Assembly (NCBI GenBank): GCA_015231435.1
Contig: JADGBN010000011.1
Span: 1 to 44,067, forward strand
Reading direction: 5' to 3'
DNA length: 44,067 nt
Source of the DNA: Gammaproteobacteria bacterium
Lineage (GTDB): Bacteria > Pseudomonadota > Gammaproteobacteria > Thiohalomonadales > Thiohalomonadaceae
Positions within the stretch are counted from its first letter, which is position 1. Every line of letters starts with the position of its first letter. This document shows positions 1 through 7,145 of the stretch, piece after piece. The notes under the pieces are model-generated. The model saw only the letters and a list, made by a program, of their open reading frames with translations, searched no databases and was not told where the DNA came from. The position numbers were made by a program, and so were the translations under genes.

Positions 1-215
1 AACCACCCCGCCCTACGGGCACCCCTCCACTGGAGGGGAATAAAAGTTGTCCGGTTACCTATTTAGGCAGCGTTGCCCCGCCCTACGGGCCCCCCTCCAC
101 TGGAGGGGAATGCTTGCCCCAATTCTCCTCCTGTGGACGAGACCCCCAAGGATGGGGGAGGTAGAGCGAAGCAGGAAGCTAGAGCCGAGGGGTACGCCAT
201 AGGCGGGGGTGGTTG
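1..215. repeat. GC-rich intergenic repeat cluster, possible non-autonomous palindromic element
   Basis: Two near-identical 36-nt copies lie 70 nt apart at 6-41 and 76-111, differing at one base. Each ends in the perfect palindrome CCCCTCCA-C-TGGAGGGG. A further hairpin (CCCCC AAGGAT GGGGG) lies at about 143-158. The sequence at 187-215, read on the minus strand, resembles the left end at 1-28 (both contain AACCACCCC, then CGCC and ACCCCTC), so the block may be one imperfect inverted-repeat element. No transposase is visible. Its full extent to the left is outside the window. Confidence 0.55.
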
Positions 216-271
216 CCTCTCATTCATCTTTGCAATGACTTTGCGGATAGCATTAATAACGGCGGGGTGAG

Positions 272-694
272 ATGTATATTATCGGGTTAGGGTGTGATCG
301 CGATACGGCGGCGGCGTCTATTGCCACGGCAGTGATGCAGAGTCTCGCTGAGGCGGGGGTCTCTCCTGCGGCGATTAGCGCAGCGGCGACGATTGATAAA
401 AAGGCGGATGAGGCGGGACTGCTCTCTTTTTGCCAGCAGCAGGGGTGGCCGCTCACTTTTTATGCGGCGACAGCGCTGGCGCAGGTGGCGGTGCCGAACC
501 CTTCGGAGGTGGTGCGCCGTCATGTGGGTACGCCTGCGGTTGCCGAGGCGGCGGCGCTGCTGCTTGCCGGGGAGCTGGCAGGGTATGGCACCGCCCTGGC
601 GGCGCAATATCTCTTTATTGAGAAGGCGCGGTATCGTGATGCCGCTGGGCGAAATGTAACGGTCTCTTTGGTTAAATTTGACGGAAAGGAATAA
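272..694 (+). CDS. CbiG C-terminal domain / CobE-like cobalamin biosynthesis protein
   Basis: A 140-residue protein matching the stand-alone C-terminal domain of CbiG (CobE-like). It starts with the typical MYIIGLGCDRDT and contains a central stretch with AAATIDKKADEAGL and a later VAEAAALLLAG helix. In the corrin pathway CbiG opens the delta-lactone ring of cobalt-precorrin-5A, but that activity belongs to the N-terminal domain, which is absent here; the isolated domain is of less certain function. The stop TAA shares one base with the cobJ start, so the two are coupled. The start ATG at 272 follows a G-rich stretch (GGCGGGGTGAG) that can serve as ribosome binding site. Family assignment is firm, exact role less so. 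Confidence 0.8.
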   Translation: MYIIGLGCDRDTAAASIATAVMQSLAEAGVSPAAISAAATIDKKADEAGLLSFCQQQGWPLTFYAATALAQVAVPNPSEVVRRHVGTPAVAEAAALLLAGELAGYGTALAAQYLFIEKARYRDAAGRNVTVSLVKFDGKE

Positions 695-1533
695 TGACAA
701 TAGCACAGGGAAAGATCTCTCTCGTCGGCGTGGGTCCGGGCGGCGCGGCACAGATGACATTTCAGGCGCGGGCGGCGATTGCCGCGGCTACGGTGGTGAT
801 TGGCTACAGTACCTATATTGAACTGGTGGCTGATCTGCTGGAGGGTAAAGAGGTGATTCGTAAAGGGATGACCGAGGAGATTGACCGTGCGGTGGTCGCT
901 TATCAGCGGGCGAGGGCGGGGGCAGTGGTGGCGCTGGTCTCCTCTGGGGATATTGGCGTTTACGGGATGGCTGGCCCGACCTTTGAGCATCTGTTGCAGC
1001 AGGGGTGGGATCGGCAAAGCGGCGTGACGGTGGAGGTGGTTCCCGGCACTACCGCGCTTTCAGCGGCAGCGGCACTGGTCGGTGCGCCGCTTACCCACGA
1101 TTTCTGTGCGATCTCCCTCTCCGATCTGCTCACCCCTTGGGCGGTGATTGCGCGGCGCCTCGAGGCGGCGGCGGCGGCCGATTTTGTTATTAATCTCTAT
1201 AACCCGAAAAGTGGCCGACGCTGCGAGCAGATTGTCGAGGCTCAGAGAATCATCAGCCGCCACCGTCTAGCCACGACGCCGGTGGCACTGGTTAAATCGG
1301 CCTATCGGGCGCAGCAACGTATCGAGCTAACGACGCTGGAGGCGATGGTTGACTCTGAAATTGGCATGTTGACCACGGTGATTATTGGCAACAGTACCAC
1401 CTTTACTCAGGGCGGGGTGATGGTCACCCCTCGCGGTTATGCCAATAAGTATGATCCCGACAGCGGCGCGGTGAAGGCTGGAGAGCAGCGCGGGCGTTCG
1501 CTCTCAACGGGGTTAAAGGTAGAGAAGTCGTAG
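694..1533 (+). CDS. cobJ: precorrin-3B C17-methyltransferase (CobJ/CbiH)
   Basis: A 279-residue SAM-dependent tetrapyrrole methyltransferase that methylates C17 of the corrin ring precursor with ring contraction. Family marks are the N-terminal SLVGVGPGG glycine motif, GYSTYIELV, the SSGDIGVYGMA loop near residues 88-98, VEVVPGTTALSAAAA near 120-135, and INLYNPKSGRR near 165-175. The length is normal for a single-domain CobJ. It overlaps the upstream CbiG-C gene by one base and is followed 10 nt later by cbiB, so all three should be one transcript. Sequence alone does not separate the aerobic (CobJ) from the anaerobic (CbiH) enzyme. Confidence 0.9.
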   Translation: MTIAQGKISLVGVGPGGAAQMTFQARAAIAAATVVIGYSTYIELVADLLEGKEVIRKGMTEEIDRAVVAYQRARAGAVVALVSSGDIGVYGMAGPTFEHLLQQGWDRQSGVTVEVVPGTTALSAAAALVGAPLTHDFCAISLSDLLTPWAVIARRLEAAAAADFVINLYNPKSGRRCEQIVEAQRIISRHRLATTPVALVKSAYRAQQRIELTTLEAMVDSEIGMLTTVIIGNSTTFTQGGVMVTPRGYANKYDPDSGAVKAGEQRGRSLSTGLKVEKS

Positions 1534-1543
1534 CGTTAATCCG

Positions 1544-2485
1544 ATGATTGCGCTGGCGGTTGTCGCCGCACTGTTACTTGACCAGCTCTGGGGGGAGCCG
1601 CGCCGTCTGCACCCCTTGGTCGGTTTTGGTCTGCTTGCCAGTCGCCTTGAGCGCTATGGTAACCGCGTTACCCACTCACCTTGGCAACAGCGTCTTAGCG
1701 GGGTCGCTGCCCTGCTGCTGCTCATTTTGCCGCTACCGCTGCTACTGATCTGGTTAGCGCAGACGATTACCGATGATCTCCTTAACCTGCTGCTGGCGAC
1801 CTTGACGCTCTATTTCACCATTGGTCTAAAAAGTCTGAAGGAGCACGCCACAGCGGTGGCGATAGCGCTTGAACAGCAGCAACTGGAGGCAGCTCGTCTC
1901 GCGGTAGGGCGCATCGTCAGTCGCGATACGACGCAACTGGGTGTGGAGGGGGTGAGCCGTGCGACGGTTGAGTCGGTGCTGGAGAATGGTAGTGATGCCC
2001 TCTTTGCCCCCCTCTTCTGGTTTATCGTGGTGGGTCTCTGGAGTAGTGATCTGGCGGCTGCGGCGGCGCTGCTCTACCGCTTGAGTAATACGCTGGATGC
2101 AATGTGGGGTTACCGTACCCCGCGCTATATCTATTTTGGCTGGGGTGCGGCACGTCTTGATGATCTGCTTAACTGGCCTTCGGCGCGTTTAACCGCGCTG
2201 AGTTATGCACTCGCGGGGCAGTGGCGTCAGGGATTGCAGTGTTGGCAGCAGCAGGCGGCGCACTGGGAGAGTCCAAACGCTGGCCCGGTCATGGCGGCGG
2301 GGGCGGGGGCGCTGAACCTGCAACTGGGGGGAAGTGCGGTCTATCATGGCAAAATTGAGAATCGTCCGCCGCTGGGGTTAGGGCGAGCGGCGACCCCTGA
2401 CGATATTTACCGCGCCCTTGCCCTAGTGCAGCGCGGGGTTGGTTGGTGGCTCGGGTTACTGCTGCTCGCTACGCTATTTGCTTAA
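1544..2485 (+). CDS. cbiB: adenosylcobinamide-phosphate synthase (CbiB/CobD), inner membrane
   Basis: A 313-residue membrane protein that attaches the aminopropanol arm (or its phosphate) to adenosylcobyric acid. The start LLLDQLWGEPRRLHPLVGFG is the family signature near residues 10-29, followed by several hydrophobic segments, the internal GRIVSRDTTQLGVEGVSRAT region near 120-140 and SNTLDAMWGY near 183. Length is typical. It is the last gene of the cobalamin cluster in the window; a weak hairpin terminator follows and the next genes run the opposite way. Confidence 0.9.
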   Translation: MIALAVVAALLLDQLWGEPRRLHPLVGFGLLASRLERYGNRVTHSPWQQRLSGVAALLLLILPLPLLLIWLAQTITDDLLNLLLATLTLYFTIGLKSLKEHATAVAIALEQQQLEAARLAVGRIVSRDTTQLGVEGVSRATVESVLENGSDALFAPLFWFIVVGLWSSDLAAAAALLYRLSNTLDAMWGYRTPRYIYFGWGAARLDDLLNWPSARLTALSYALAGQWRQGLQCWQQQAAHWESPNAGPVMAAGAGALNLQLGGSAVYHGKIENRPPLGLGRAATPDDIYRALALVQRGVGWWLGLLLLATLFA

Positions 2486-2486
2486 G

Positions 2487-2515
2487 GGGAGGGTCGCCGT
2501 TGGCCTCCCGTTTTA
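2487..2515 (+). terminator. putative intrinsic terminator after cbiB
   Basis: GGGAGG (2487-2492) pairs with CCTCCC (2504-2509), followed by GTTTTA. The U-tract is short. It lies between converging genes, two bases after the cbiB stop. Confidence 0.5.
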
Positions 2516-2524
2516 GCGATGGTG

Positions 2525-4411
2525 CTATGGGGCTAGCCGCTGCAACCGCTGCAAAATAGTGTTTTGTGATTCGCCGCGTTGTTGCAGGAGTTCGGCATAG
2601 GTTTGCAGGTAGCTGCGTATTCCTGGTCCGTGAAACTGATAGTGTTCGCTGCCATTAAGTAGATGATAAGCGTCATCAAGGCGCTGTTGTTTGAGGAGAA
2701 AACGACCATAGCGGGCAAGGACGAGCGGGTGGGCAGGATCTTTGGCCACGGCTTGGCGCAGTAGCTCTTCAATGCGGTGATTGAGCTCGTCGGGATTTTG
2801 CGGCGGTTGGCTATATTCGCTGCCGTAACCTTCATAGAGTTGTGCTAGACCGAGAATGCACTCAATACGATAACCATTTTTGGCAAGGCACTGTTTTAGA
2901 TTCTCTTCGGCGATGCTATAGAAGATATCGCTGGGGCGCATCTGCATCACATCTAGGGCAAACTGTCCTGTCAGAAGGTAAAAAACATCAATGTGCGAGG
3001 CGAGTTGGGTCGCCTGTTCAAACTCGTGATAGGCTTCCTTGAGCTGATTCTGTTGTAACAGCTCACTGCCGCGACTCTTTGCGTGATCGGCTAACCCCAT
3101 GGTAACGGGAAACTCCAGTAACAGCAGGGTGAAGAGGATAACGATGACTTGATAGGGGCGTCTGCCGGTATTCGCCGCCCAGCGGGTTTGCCAGCGGTTA
3201 GCCGTGCAGGGTTTGCAGAGTTGTGTCAGACGTGCGGTGATAATGCCCAGCAGCAGAGCGATCCCCATAATGTAGAAGTTAAAGGTGACAAAGCTGTGCA
3301 GGGCAACGACCAGCAGTGCGGCAAAAAGGAGCGTCGCTTCAAAATAGTGCTGTGGCAGCCGCTGGCGCTGGCGCCACAGCGCCGTAAAACGGTTAAGTAG
3401 CAGCAGATAGAGGGTAAAGAGCAGCAGCAGCGCGATAATTCCGCCTTCGAGCAATAGCTGCAGGTAATCATTATGGGCGTAATAGAAAAAGCGGGTGGTT
3501 TCGGGGTTACGCAGTCCCGGAAAGAGCAGCCAGAAGGTGCCGAAGCCGTTACCGATGAAGGGGGCTTCACGCCAGTGTGCCAAGGCGTCACGCCAGATAT
3601 TTAAGCGTGTTGTGCCCGCTGCGAAGGGATCTTGCAAACTGCTAATGCGCTCAAACGCCCAGCCGTTACTTATTATTTCGCTAAATAGTAATCCGGTTGC
3701 CGTTAGCAGCAGTAGTTGCAGGGTGACCCGCAGGCTCACCCGCCGCCATAGCAGCAGCACGACAACGGGGGCAGTGATTAGCAGGGAGATTAGCGCCCCG
3801 CGACTACCCGCTAGCAGCATGGCGGTGAACAGCGTCAGAAAAGTGAGCGAGGCGATCAGACTCAGGCGGCGCTCGGGCGTTACAGCTAATGGTGGCAGGG
3901 TTTGTGACAGCAGTAGCAGCAGCCCGATATTCATTAAGGCGGCGTGGTTATTGCGGTTAAGAAAGAGTGAGCGGGCGTCATCCGCAAACCAGAGTACCTG
4001 GGCGATGGCGTAAAGTGCCGAGAGCAGTAGCATGAATAGCAGCAGCCGCAGATGCCACCGCCAGAGACGGTTAGGTAGTTGCAGCAGGGTATAGGCTAAC
4101 AGTGCCAGCCAGAGCGGGCTGAGCCAGAAGCTGTTAACCAGGGTGGTTGAGGAGGAGATACTCCACAAGGTGCTGGCAGTTAACCAGCCCCCCAACAGGA
4201 GCATTACCAGCAACACCGGCCAATCGATAGTTAGCGGGCGCCGATAGGCTTGTTGCGCTGCGACACCGAGCAGGATGATCATCAGAGCCGCTGCGATGGC
4301 AAGCAGCGGCAGACTCTGACCCGTCGTCGCCAGCGCGACGGGAAAGAGTAGCGCAAGGGCCAGCAGCGGCACCATGACAAAGCGCCGTCTAGTTAGCAAG
4401 GGGGTATTCAA
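2525..4411 (-). CDS. O-antigen ligase / Wzy-family polytopic membrane protein with C-terminal TPR-like region
   Basis: A 628-residue protein. Roughly residues 1-430 contain about a dozen hydrophobic membrane segments. The stretch with NRNNHAALMNIG near 155, a basic GSRGALISLL segment near 205, and GNGFGTFWLLFP then AHNDYLQLLLEGG near 290-330 match the Wzy_C/O-antigen ligase family (WaaL, PglL, Wzy). Residues from about 440 on are soluble and helical with TPR-like spacing (LKEAYHEFEQATQLA; VLARYGRFLLKQQRLDDAYHLL). It probably transfers or polymerises a lipid-linked glycan at the periplasmic face; the acceptor cannot be inferred. The stop lies 39 nt from the converging cbiB stop, and its start overlaps the maf-type gene by four bases, so the two are probably co-transcribed. 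Confidence 0.8.
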   Translation of the reverse strand: MNTPLLTRRRFVMVPLLALALLFPVALATTGQSLPLLAIAAALMIILLGVAAQQAYRRPLTIDWPVLLVMLLLGGWLTASTLWSISSSTTLVNSFWLSPLWLALLAYTLLQLPNRLWRWHLRLLLFMLLLSALYAIAQVLWFADDARSLFLNRNNHAALMNIGLLLLLSQTLPPLAVTPERRLSLIASLTFLTLFTAMLLAGSRGALISLLITAPVVVLLLWRRVSLRVTLQLLLLTATGLLFSEIISNGWAFERISSLQDPFAAGTTRLNIWRDALAHWREAPFIGNGFGTFWLLFPGLRNPETTRFFYYAHNDYLQLLLEGGIIALLLLFTLYLLLLNRFTALWRQRQRLPQHYFEATLLFAALLVVALHSFVTFNFYIMGIALLLGIITARLTQLCKPCTANRWQTRWAANTGRRPYQVIVILFTLLLLEFPVTMGLADHAKSRGSELLQQNQLKEAYHEFEQATQLASHIDVFYLLTGQFALDVMQMRPSDIFYSIAEENLKQCLAKNGYRIECILGLAQLYEGYGSEYSQPPQNPDELNHRIEELLRQAVAKDPAHPLVLARYGRFLLKQQRLDDAYHLLNGSEHYQFHGPGIRSYLQTYAELLQQRGESQNTILQRLQRLAP

Positions 4412-5013
4412 GGTAGCGTGATCCCCTCATTTTCGAGCATCGCTACCAGCCGAATGAGTGGCAGACCAATGAGGGTGTTGGGGTCGTCCCCCTCAAGGCG
4501 CGAGAAGAGGGTGATGCCCAGCCCTTCGGACATAAAGCTGCCAGCGCAGTTAAAGGGTTTTTCAGTATGTAGATAACGTTCAATTTGGGCGTTACTAAGG
4601 TTGCGAAAGTGAACCTTAAAGGGGACAACCTCAACCTGACAGTGGGACAGCGCGCTGTGACAGAGGGCGAGGCCGGTATAAAAGCAGATCACCTCTCCTG
4701 ACAGGCGTTGCAGCTGTTGTCGGGCGCGTTCAAAGTCACCGGGCTTGCCAACGATTTCGCCCTGACAAACGGCGACTTGATCCGAGCCGATAATCAGAGC
4801 GTTGGGGTGACTTGCGGCCACGGCGCGTGCCTTGGCTTCTGCCAGTCGTGCGACGAGCTGCTCTGCAGCTTCACCCGGTAGTGACGTTTCATCGACATTG
4901 GGTGCAACACTGGTGAAGGGGAGTCCGAGTTTGGTGAGGATTTCACGCCGAAAGGGGGAGGTGGAGGCGAGAACAAGGGGAAGCAGCGGGTTAACGGGAG
5001 TGGCAGGGGGCAT
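4408..5013 (-). CDS. yceF: Maf/YceF-type nucleoside triphosphate pyrophosphatase
   Basis: A 201-residue Maf protein that hydrolyses non-canonical nucleoside triphosphates; the YceF subgroup prefers 7-methyl-GTP. Visible motifs are LVLASTSPFRREIL (substrate loop), the PNVDET segment, IIGSDQVAVCQGEIVGKP with the catalytic Asp, FYTGLALC, and FNCAGSFMSEGLG / LEGDDPNTLIGLPL near the C-terminus, all as in E. coli YceF. The N-terminus is about ten residues longer than in E. coli; a downstream start is not available before the conserved motif. It lies divergent from yceD, the neighbour it commonly has in gammaproteobacteria. Confidence 0.92.
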   Translation of the reverse strand: MPPATPVNPLLPLVLASTSPFRREILTKLGLPFTSVAPNVDETSLPGEAAEQLVARLAEAKARAVAASHPNALIIGSDQVAVCQGEIVGKPGDFERARQQLQRLSGEVICFYTGLALCHSALSHCQVEVVPFKVHFRNLSNAQIERYLHTEKPFNCAGSFMSEGLGITLFSRLEGDDPNTLIGLPLIRLVAMLENEGITLP

Positions 5014-5066
5014 AGTCTCTCTACTTAGGATTGTCGGGTTGTTTCCATTTTTTGTGTCAAACAGTT

Positions 5067-5096
5067 TTGACTCCCGCCTATCATATCACGTAGAAT
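5067..5096 (+). promoter_or_regulatory. probable sigma-70 promoter of yceD-rpmF
   Basis: TTGACT (5067-5072), an 18-nt spacer and TAGAAT (5091-5096). The predicted transcription start is about 5103-5105, immediately before the yceD ATG at 5106, which would give a leaderless or near-leaderless mRNA. Confidence 0.55.
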
Positions 5097-5105
5097 TGTG
5101 CGCTT

Positions 5106-5618
5106 ATGTCGCCAGACCAGCTTCCTCTGCATATTGACCCTTACCGTTACGCGGAAAATCGTCGCCAGCTGGCGGGTGAATTGAGCTTGGCTGCTTTGCC
5201 ACGGCTGCTGGATGCAACCGCTGATCCTGAGCGCTCCCTTGATGGTCGGGTGGCTGTAATGATTGAGTGTAGCATCGACAATGAGGGGTATCACACGCTG
5301 CAGGGGGTGGCGCGTTGTCAGGTGGCGCTAACTTGTCAGCGCTGTCTGGAACCGGTTAACTATCCCCTTGAAGCGGAGTTTTCCTTGGCACTGGTGCGCA
5401 ACAGTGAGGCCGCCGCTGCATTGCCCTCGCACTATGAACCGTTACTGGTTGAGGGTAAGGTGATCACCCTTGCCGAGATGGTTGAGGATGAGCTGTTGCT
5501 GGCACTGCCAATGATTGCACGACATCAGAGCGCCTGCCTAGCGTTACCGCAGGAAGCAGCGGATGCTGGGAAGAAAGAGCACCCTTTTGCTCAGTTGCAA
5601 AGGCTTAAAGAGTTATAG
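5106..5618 (+). CDS. yceD: YceD / DUF177 family protein
   Basis: A 170-residue DUF177 protein, the family next to rpmF in most bacteria and linked to 23S rRNA accumulation and ribosome assembly. The core shows ARCQVALTCQRCLEPV with a CQRC pair near residues 75-80, ALPSHYEPLLVEGKVITLAEMVEDELLLALP near 105-135, and a C-terminal HPFAQLQRLKEL tail as in E. coli YceD. The start aligns with the family N-terminus, yet no Shine-Dalgarno sequence precedes it and the best promoter ends 9 nt upstream. A hairpin with a T-run separates it from rpmF. Confidence 0.9.
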   Translation: MSPDQLPLHIDPYRYAENRRQLAGELSLAALPRLLDATADPERSLDGRVAVMIECSIDNEGYHTLQGVARCQVALTCQRCLEPVNYPLEAEFSLALVRNSEAAAALPSHYEPLLVEGKVITLAEMVEDELLLALPMIARHQSACLALPQEAADAGKKEHPFAQLQRLKEL

Positions 5619-5620
5619 AC

Positions 5621-5646
5621 GCCGCCTTTTTCAGGCGGCTTTTTTA
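5621..5646 (+). terminator. intrinsic terminator or attenuator between yceD and rpmF
   Basis: GCCGCC (5621-5626), a 7-nt loop and GGCGGC (5634-5639), followed by six T from 5640. It begins two bases after the yceD stop and 45 nt before rpmF, so it may limit read-through into rpmF. Confidence 0.8.
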
Positions 5647-5690
5647 TCCGTTAGTTTTGTATTTTTTGTTTTATTTTTTGAGGAAAAACC

Positions 5691-5870
5691 ATGGCTGTTC
5701 AACAGGTAAAAAAATCACCTTCGCGTCGCGGTATGCGTCGTGCTCATGATGCGTTGAAGGGGGAGACCCTCTCTATCGAGCCCACCAGCGGCGAGACGCA
5801 TCGTCGTCACCACGTCAGTGCGGACGGTTTCTACCGTGGGCGTCAGGTCATTCAGCCAAAGGGTGAATAA
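5691..5870 (+). CDS. rpmF: 50S ribosomal protein L32
   Basis: A 59-residue protein read directly from the sequence: [20 protein letters not shown], then a central [15 protein letters not shown] and the C-terminal [14 protein letters not shown]. This is L32 of the zinc-free type seen in E. coli (no CXXC pairs). Length is normal. The ribosome binding site GAGGAAAA lies at about 5680-5687. It follows yceD in the conserved yceD-rpmF-plsX order, but an ERIC-type element has been inserted between it and plsX. Confidence 0.95.
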   Translation: MAVQQVKKSPSRRGMRRAHDALKGETLSIEPTSGETHRRHHVSADGFYRGRQVIQPKGE

Positions 5871-5888
5871 TCAGCCTGTTCATCACCT

Positions 5889-6014
5889 TATACCCTTTCT
5901 ACTTGAAACTGCAGGGTCGTTGGCTGCAGTCGCTCACCCCAATCACATAGTTAATCTATGCTCATGGGGATTCGCGACTTTGCCGCCTACCTGCATTTCC
6001 AAGTAGTTTGGGTA
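5889..6014. repeat. ERIC-like palindromic intergenic element, copy 1
   Basis: A 126-nt element bounded by TATACCC at the left and its complement GGGTA at the right. The outer ends pair over about 20 nt (CTACTTGAAA against TTCCAAGTAG). The minus strand contains sequences matching the ERIC1 and ERIC2 consensus primer sites closely (from memory about 18/22 and 19/22 bases), including GAATCCCCATGAGC and GATTGGGGTGAGCG, and GCAGGTAGGCGGCAAAG. The size agrees with the 127-bp ERIC element. It lies 18 nt after rpmF and just before plsX. A second copy is at 42479-42627. Confidence 0.85.
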
Positions 6015-6050
6015 GATACGGTGGTGACAGAGGCTGGTTGTCGTCGTTGA

Positions 6051-7145
6051 TTGAACGCGCATTCTGATCGCGTGGCGCTGGCCACTGCTACCCTCTCCCC
6101 GGTGACTCCAACGGAGCGTCCGCTTGTTCTGCCCATTGCCATTGATGCAATGAGTGGCGACAAGGGCGTGTCGGTGACCGTTGCCGCAGCGCTCGATGCG
6201 AGTCGGCAATATCCCCATCTTCAGCTGGTGCTGGTGGGGGATCTGCCGCTTATTGAACGTGAACTGGCACTGCATGGTGCCGCCGCTTCACCACGTCTGC
6301 AACTGCGTCACGCGACTGAGGTGGTGCTCATGGATGAGCTCCCCTCGCGTGCCCTGCGTGGAAAAAAAGACTCCTCCATGCGTGTCGCCATCAATATGGT
6401 CAAAAATGGCGAGGCATCCGCCTGTGTGAGCGCCGGCAATACCGGCGCCCTGATGGCCACTGCTCGCTATGTGTTAAAAACGCTTGAGGGGATTGATCGT
6501 CCCGCCATTATCGCCGCCTTTCCAACCATTCATGGTTATACCCGCGTGCTTGATCTGGGTGCCAATGTCGACTCCAGTGCCGAAGTGCTCTACCAGTTTG
6601 CGATGATGGGCTCTATTCTTAGCGGCGCCGTGGATAATATTGCCAGCCCGACGGTCGGCTTGCTGAATATCGGTGAAGAGGAGATTAAGGGGAATGAGCA
6701 GGTTAAGGCAGCGCATCAACTCCTCTCGCAAAGTCCGTTAAACTACCAAGGCTATATAGAAGGCGATGATATCTGTAAAGGCAGCGTTGATGTCGTGGTC
6801 TGCGATGGTTTTGTCGGTAACGTGGCGTTAAAGACCAGTGAGGGTTTGGCAAAAATGGTCAAACACTATATTCGTCAAGAGTTTAGCCGTAATCTTTTGA
6901 CCAAAATGGCGGGACTGGTGGCGATGCCGGTGCTTAAAGCGTTTGGCAGCCGCATCGATCCGCGCACCTATAATGGGGCGAGTCTTGTCGGGCTGCGCGG
7001 TATTGTGATAAAGAGTCATGGCGGGGCGGATCAGATGGCCTTTGTCAGTGCCATTAGGCAGGCCGTGCTTGAGGTGGCCAATAATGTCCCCGAGCTGATT
7101 AAGAGTGAGGTTTGCATTCAGATGCAACAGAGGCATAGCAGTTGA
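6051..7145 (+). CDS. plsX: phosphate acyltransferase PlsX
   Basis: Converts acyl-ACP to acyl-phosphate for the PlsY route of phospholipid synthesis; peripheral membrane enzyme. Marks are [11 protein letters not shown] near residues 29-39 (many families have MGGD; the Ser variant is common in gammaproteobacteria), [20 protein letters not shown] near 103-122, [16 protein letters not shown] near 127-142, and [15 protein letters not shown] near 252-266. The start is uncertain: an in-frame stop at 6048-6050 forces initiation at TTG 6051 or later (GTG 6072 is the next option), and no strong ribosome binding site is seen. The 3' end overlaps fabH by four bases (TTGA). Confidence 0.93.
   Translation: MNAHSDRVALATATLSPVTPTERPLVLPIAIDAMSGDKGVSVTVAAALDASRQYPHLQLVLVGDLPLIERELALHGAAASPRLQLRHATEVVLMDELPSRALRGKKDSSMRVAINMVKNGEASACVSAGNTGALMATARYVLKTLEGIDRPAIIAAFPTIHGYTRVLDLGANVDSSAEVLYQFAMMGSILSGAVDNIASPTVGLLNIGEEEIKGNEQVKAAHQLLSQSPLNYQGYIEGDDICKGSVDVVVCDGFVGNVALKTSEGLAKMVKHYIRQEFSRNLLTKMAGLVAMPVLKAFGSRIDPRTYNGASLVGLRGIVIKSHGGADQMAFVSAIRQAVLEVANNVPELIKSEVCIQMQQRHSS

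Noticed and set aside
73-270. 65-codon open frame before the CbiG-C gene
   Set aside because: It runs through the repeat units and hairpins, has low-complexity Gly/Pro content and no family resemblance.
1-271. Cobalamin riboswitch before the corrin genes
   Set aside because: No B12-box-like sequence was recognised, and the region is filled by repeats. The operon may begin further upstream, outside the window.
287-1017. Overlapping minus-strand open frames opposite the cobalamin genes
   Set aside because: Arg/His-rich translations typical of antisense reading of GC-rich genes; the plus-strand frames carry the conserved motifs.
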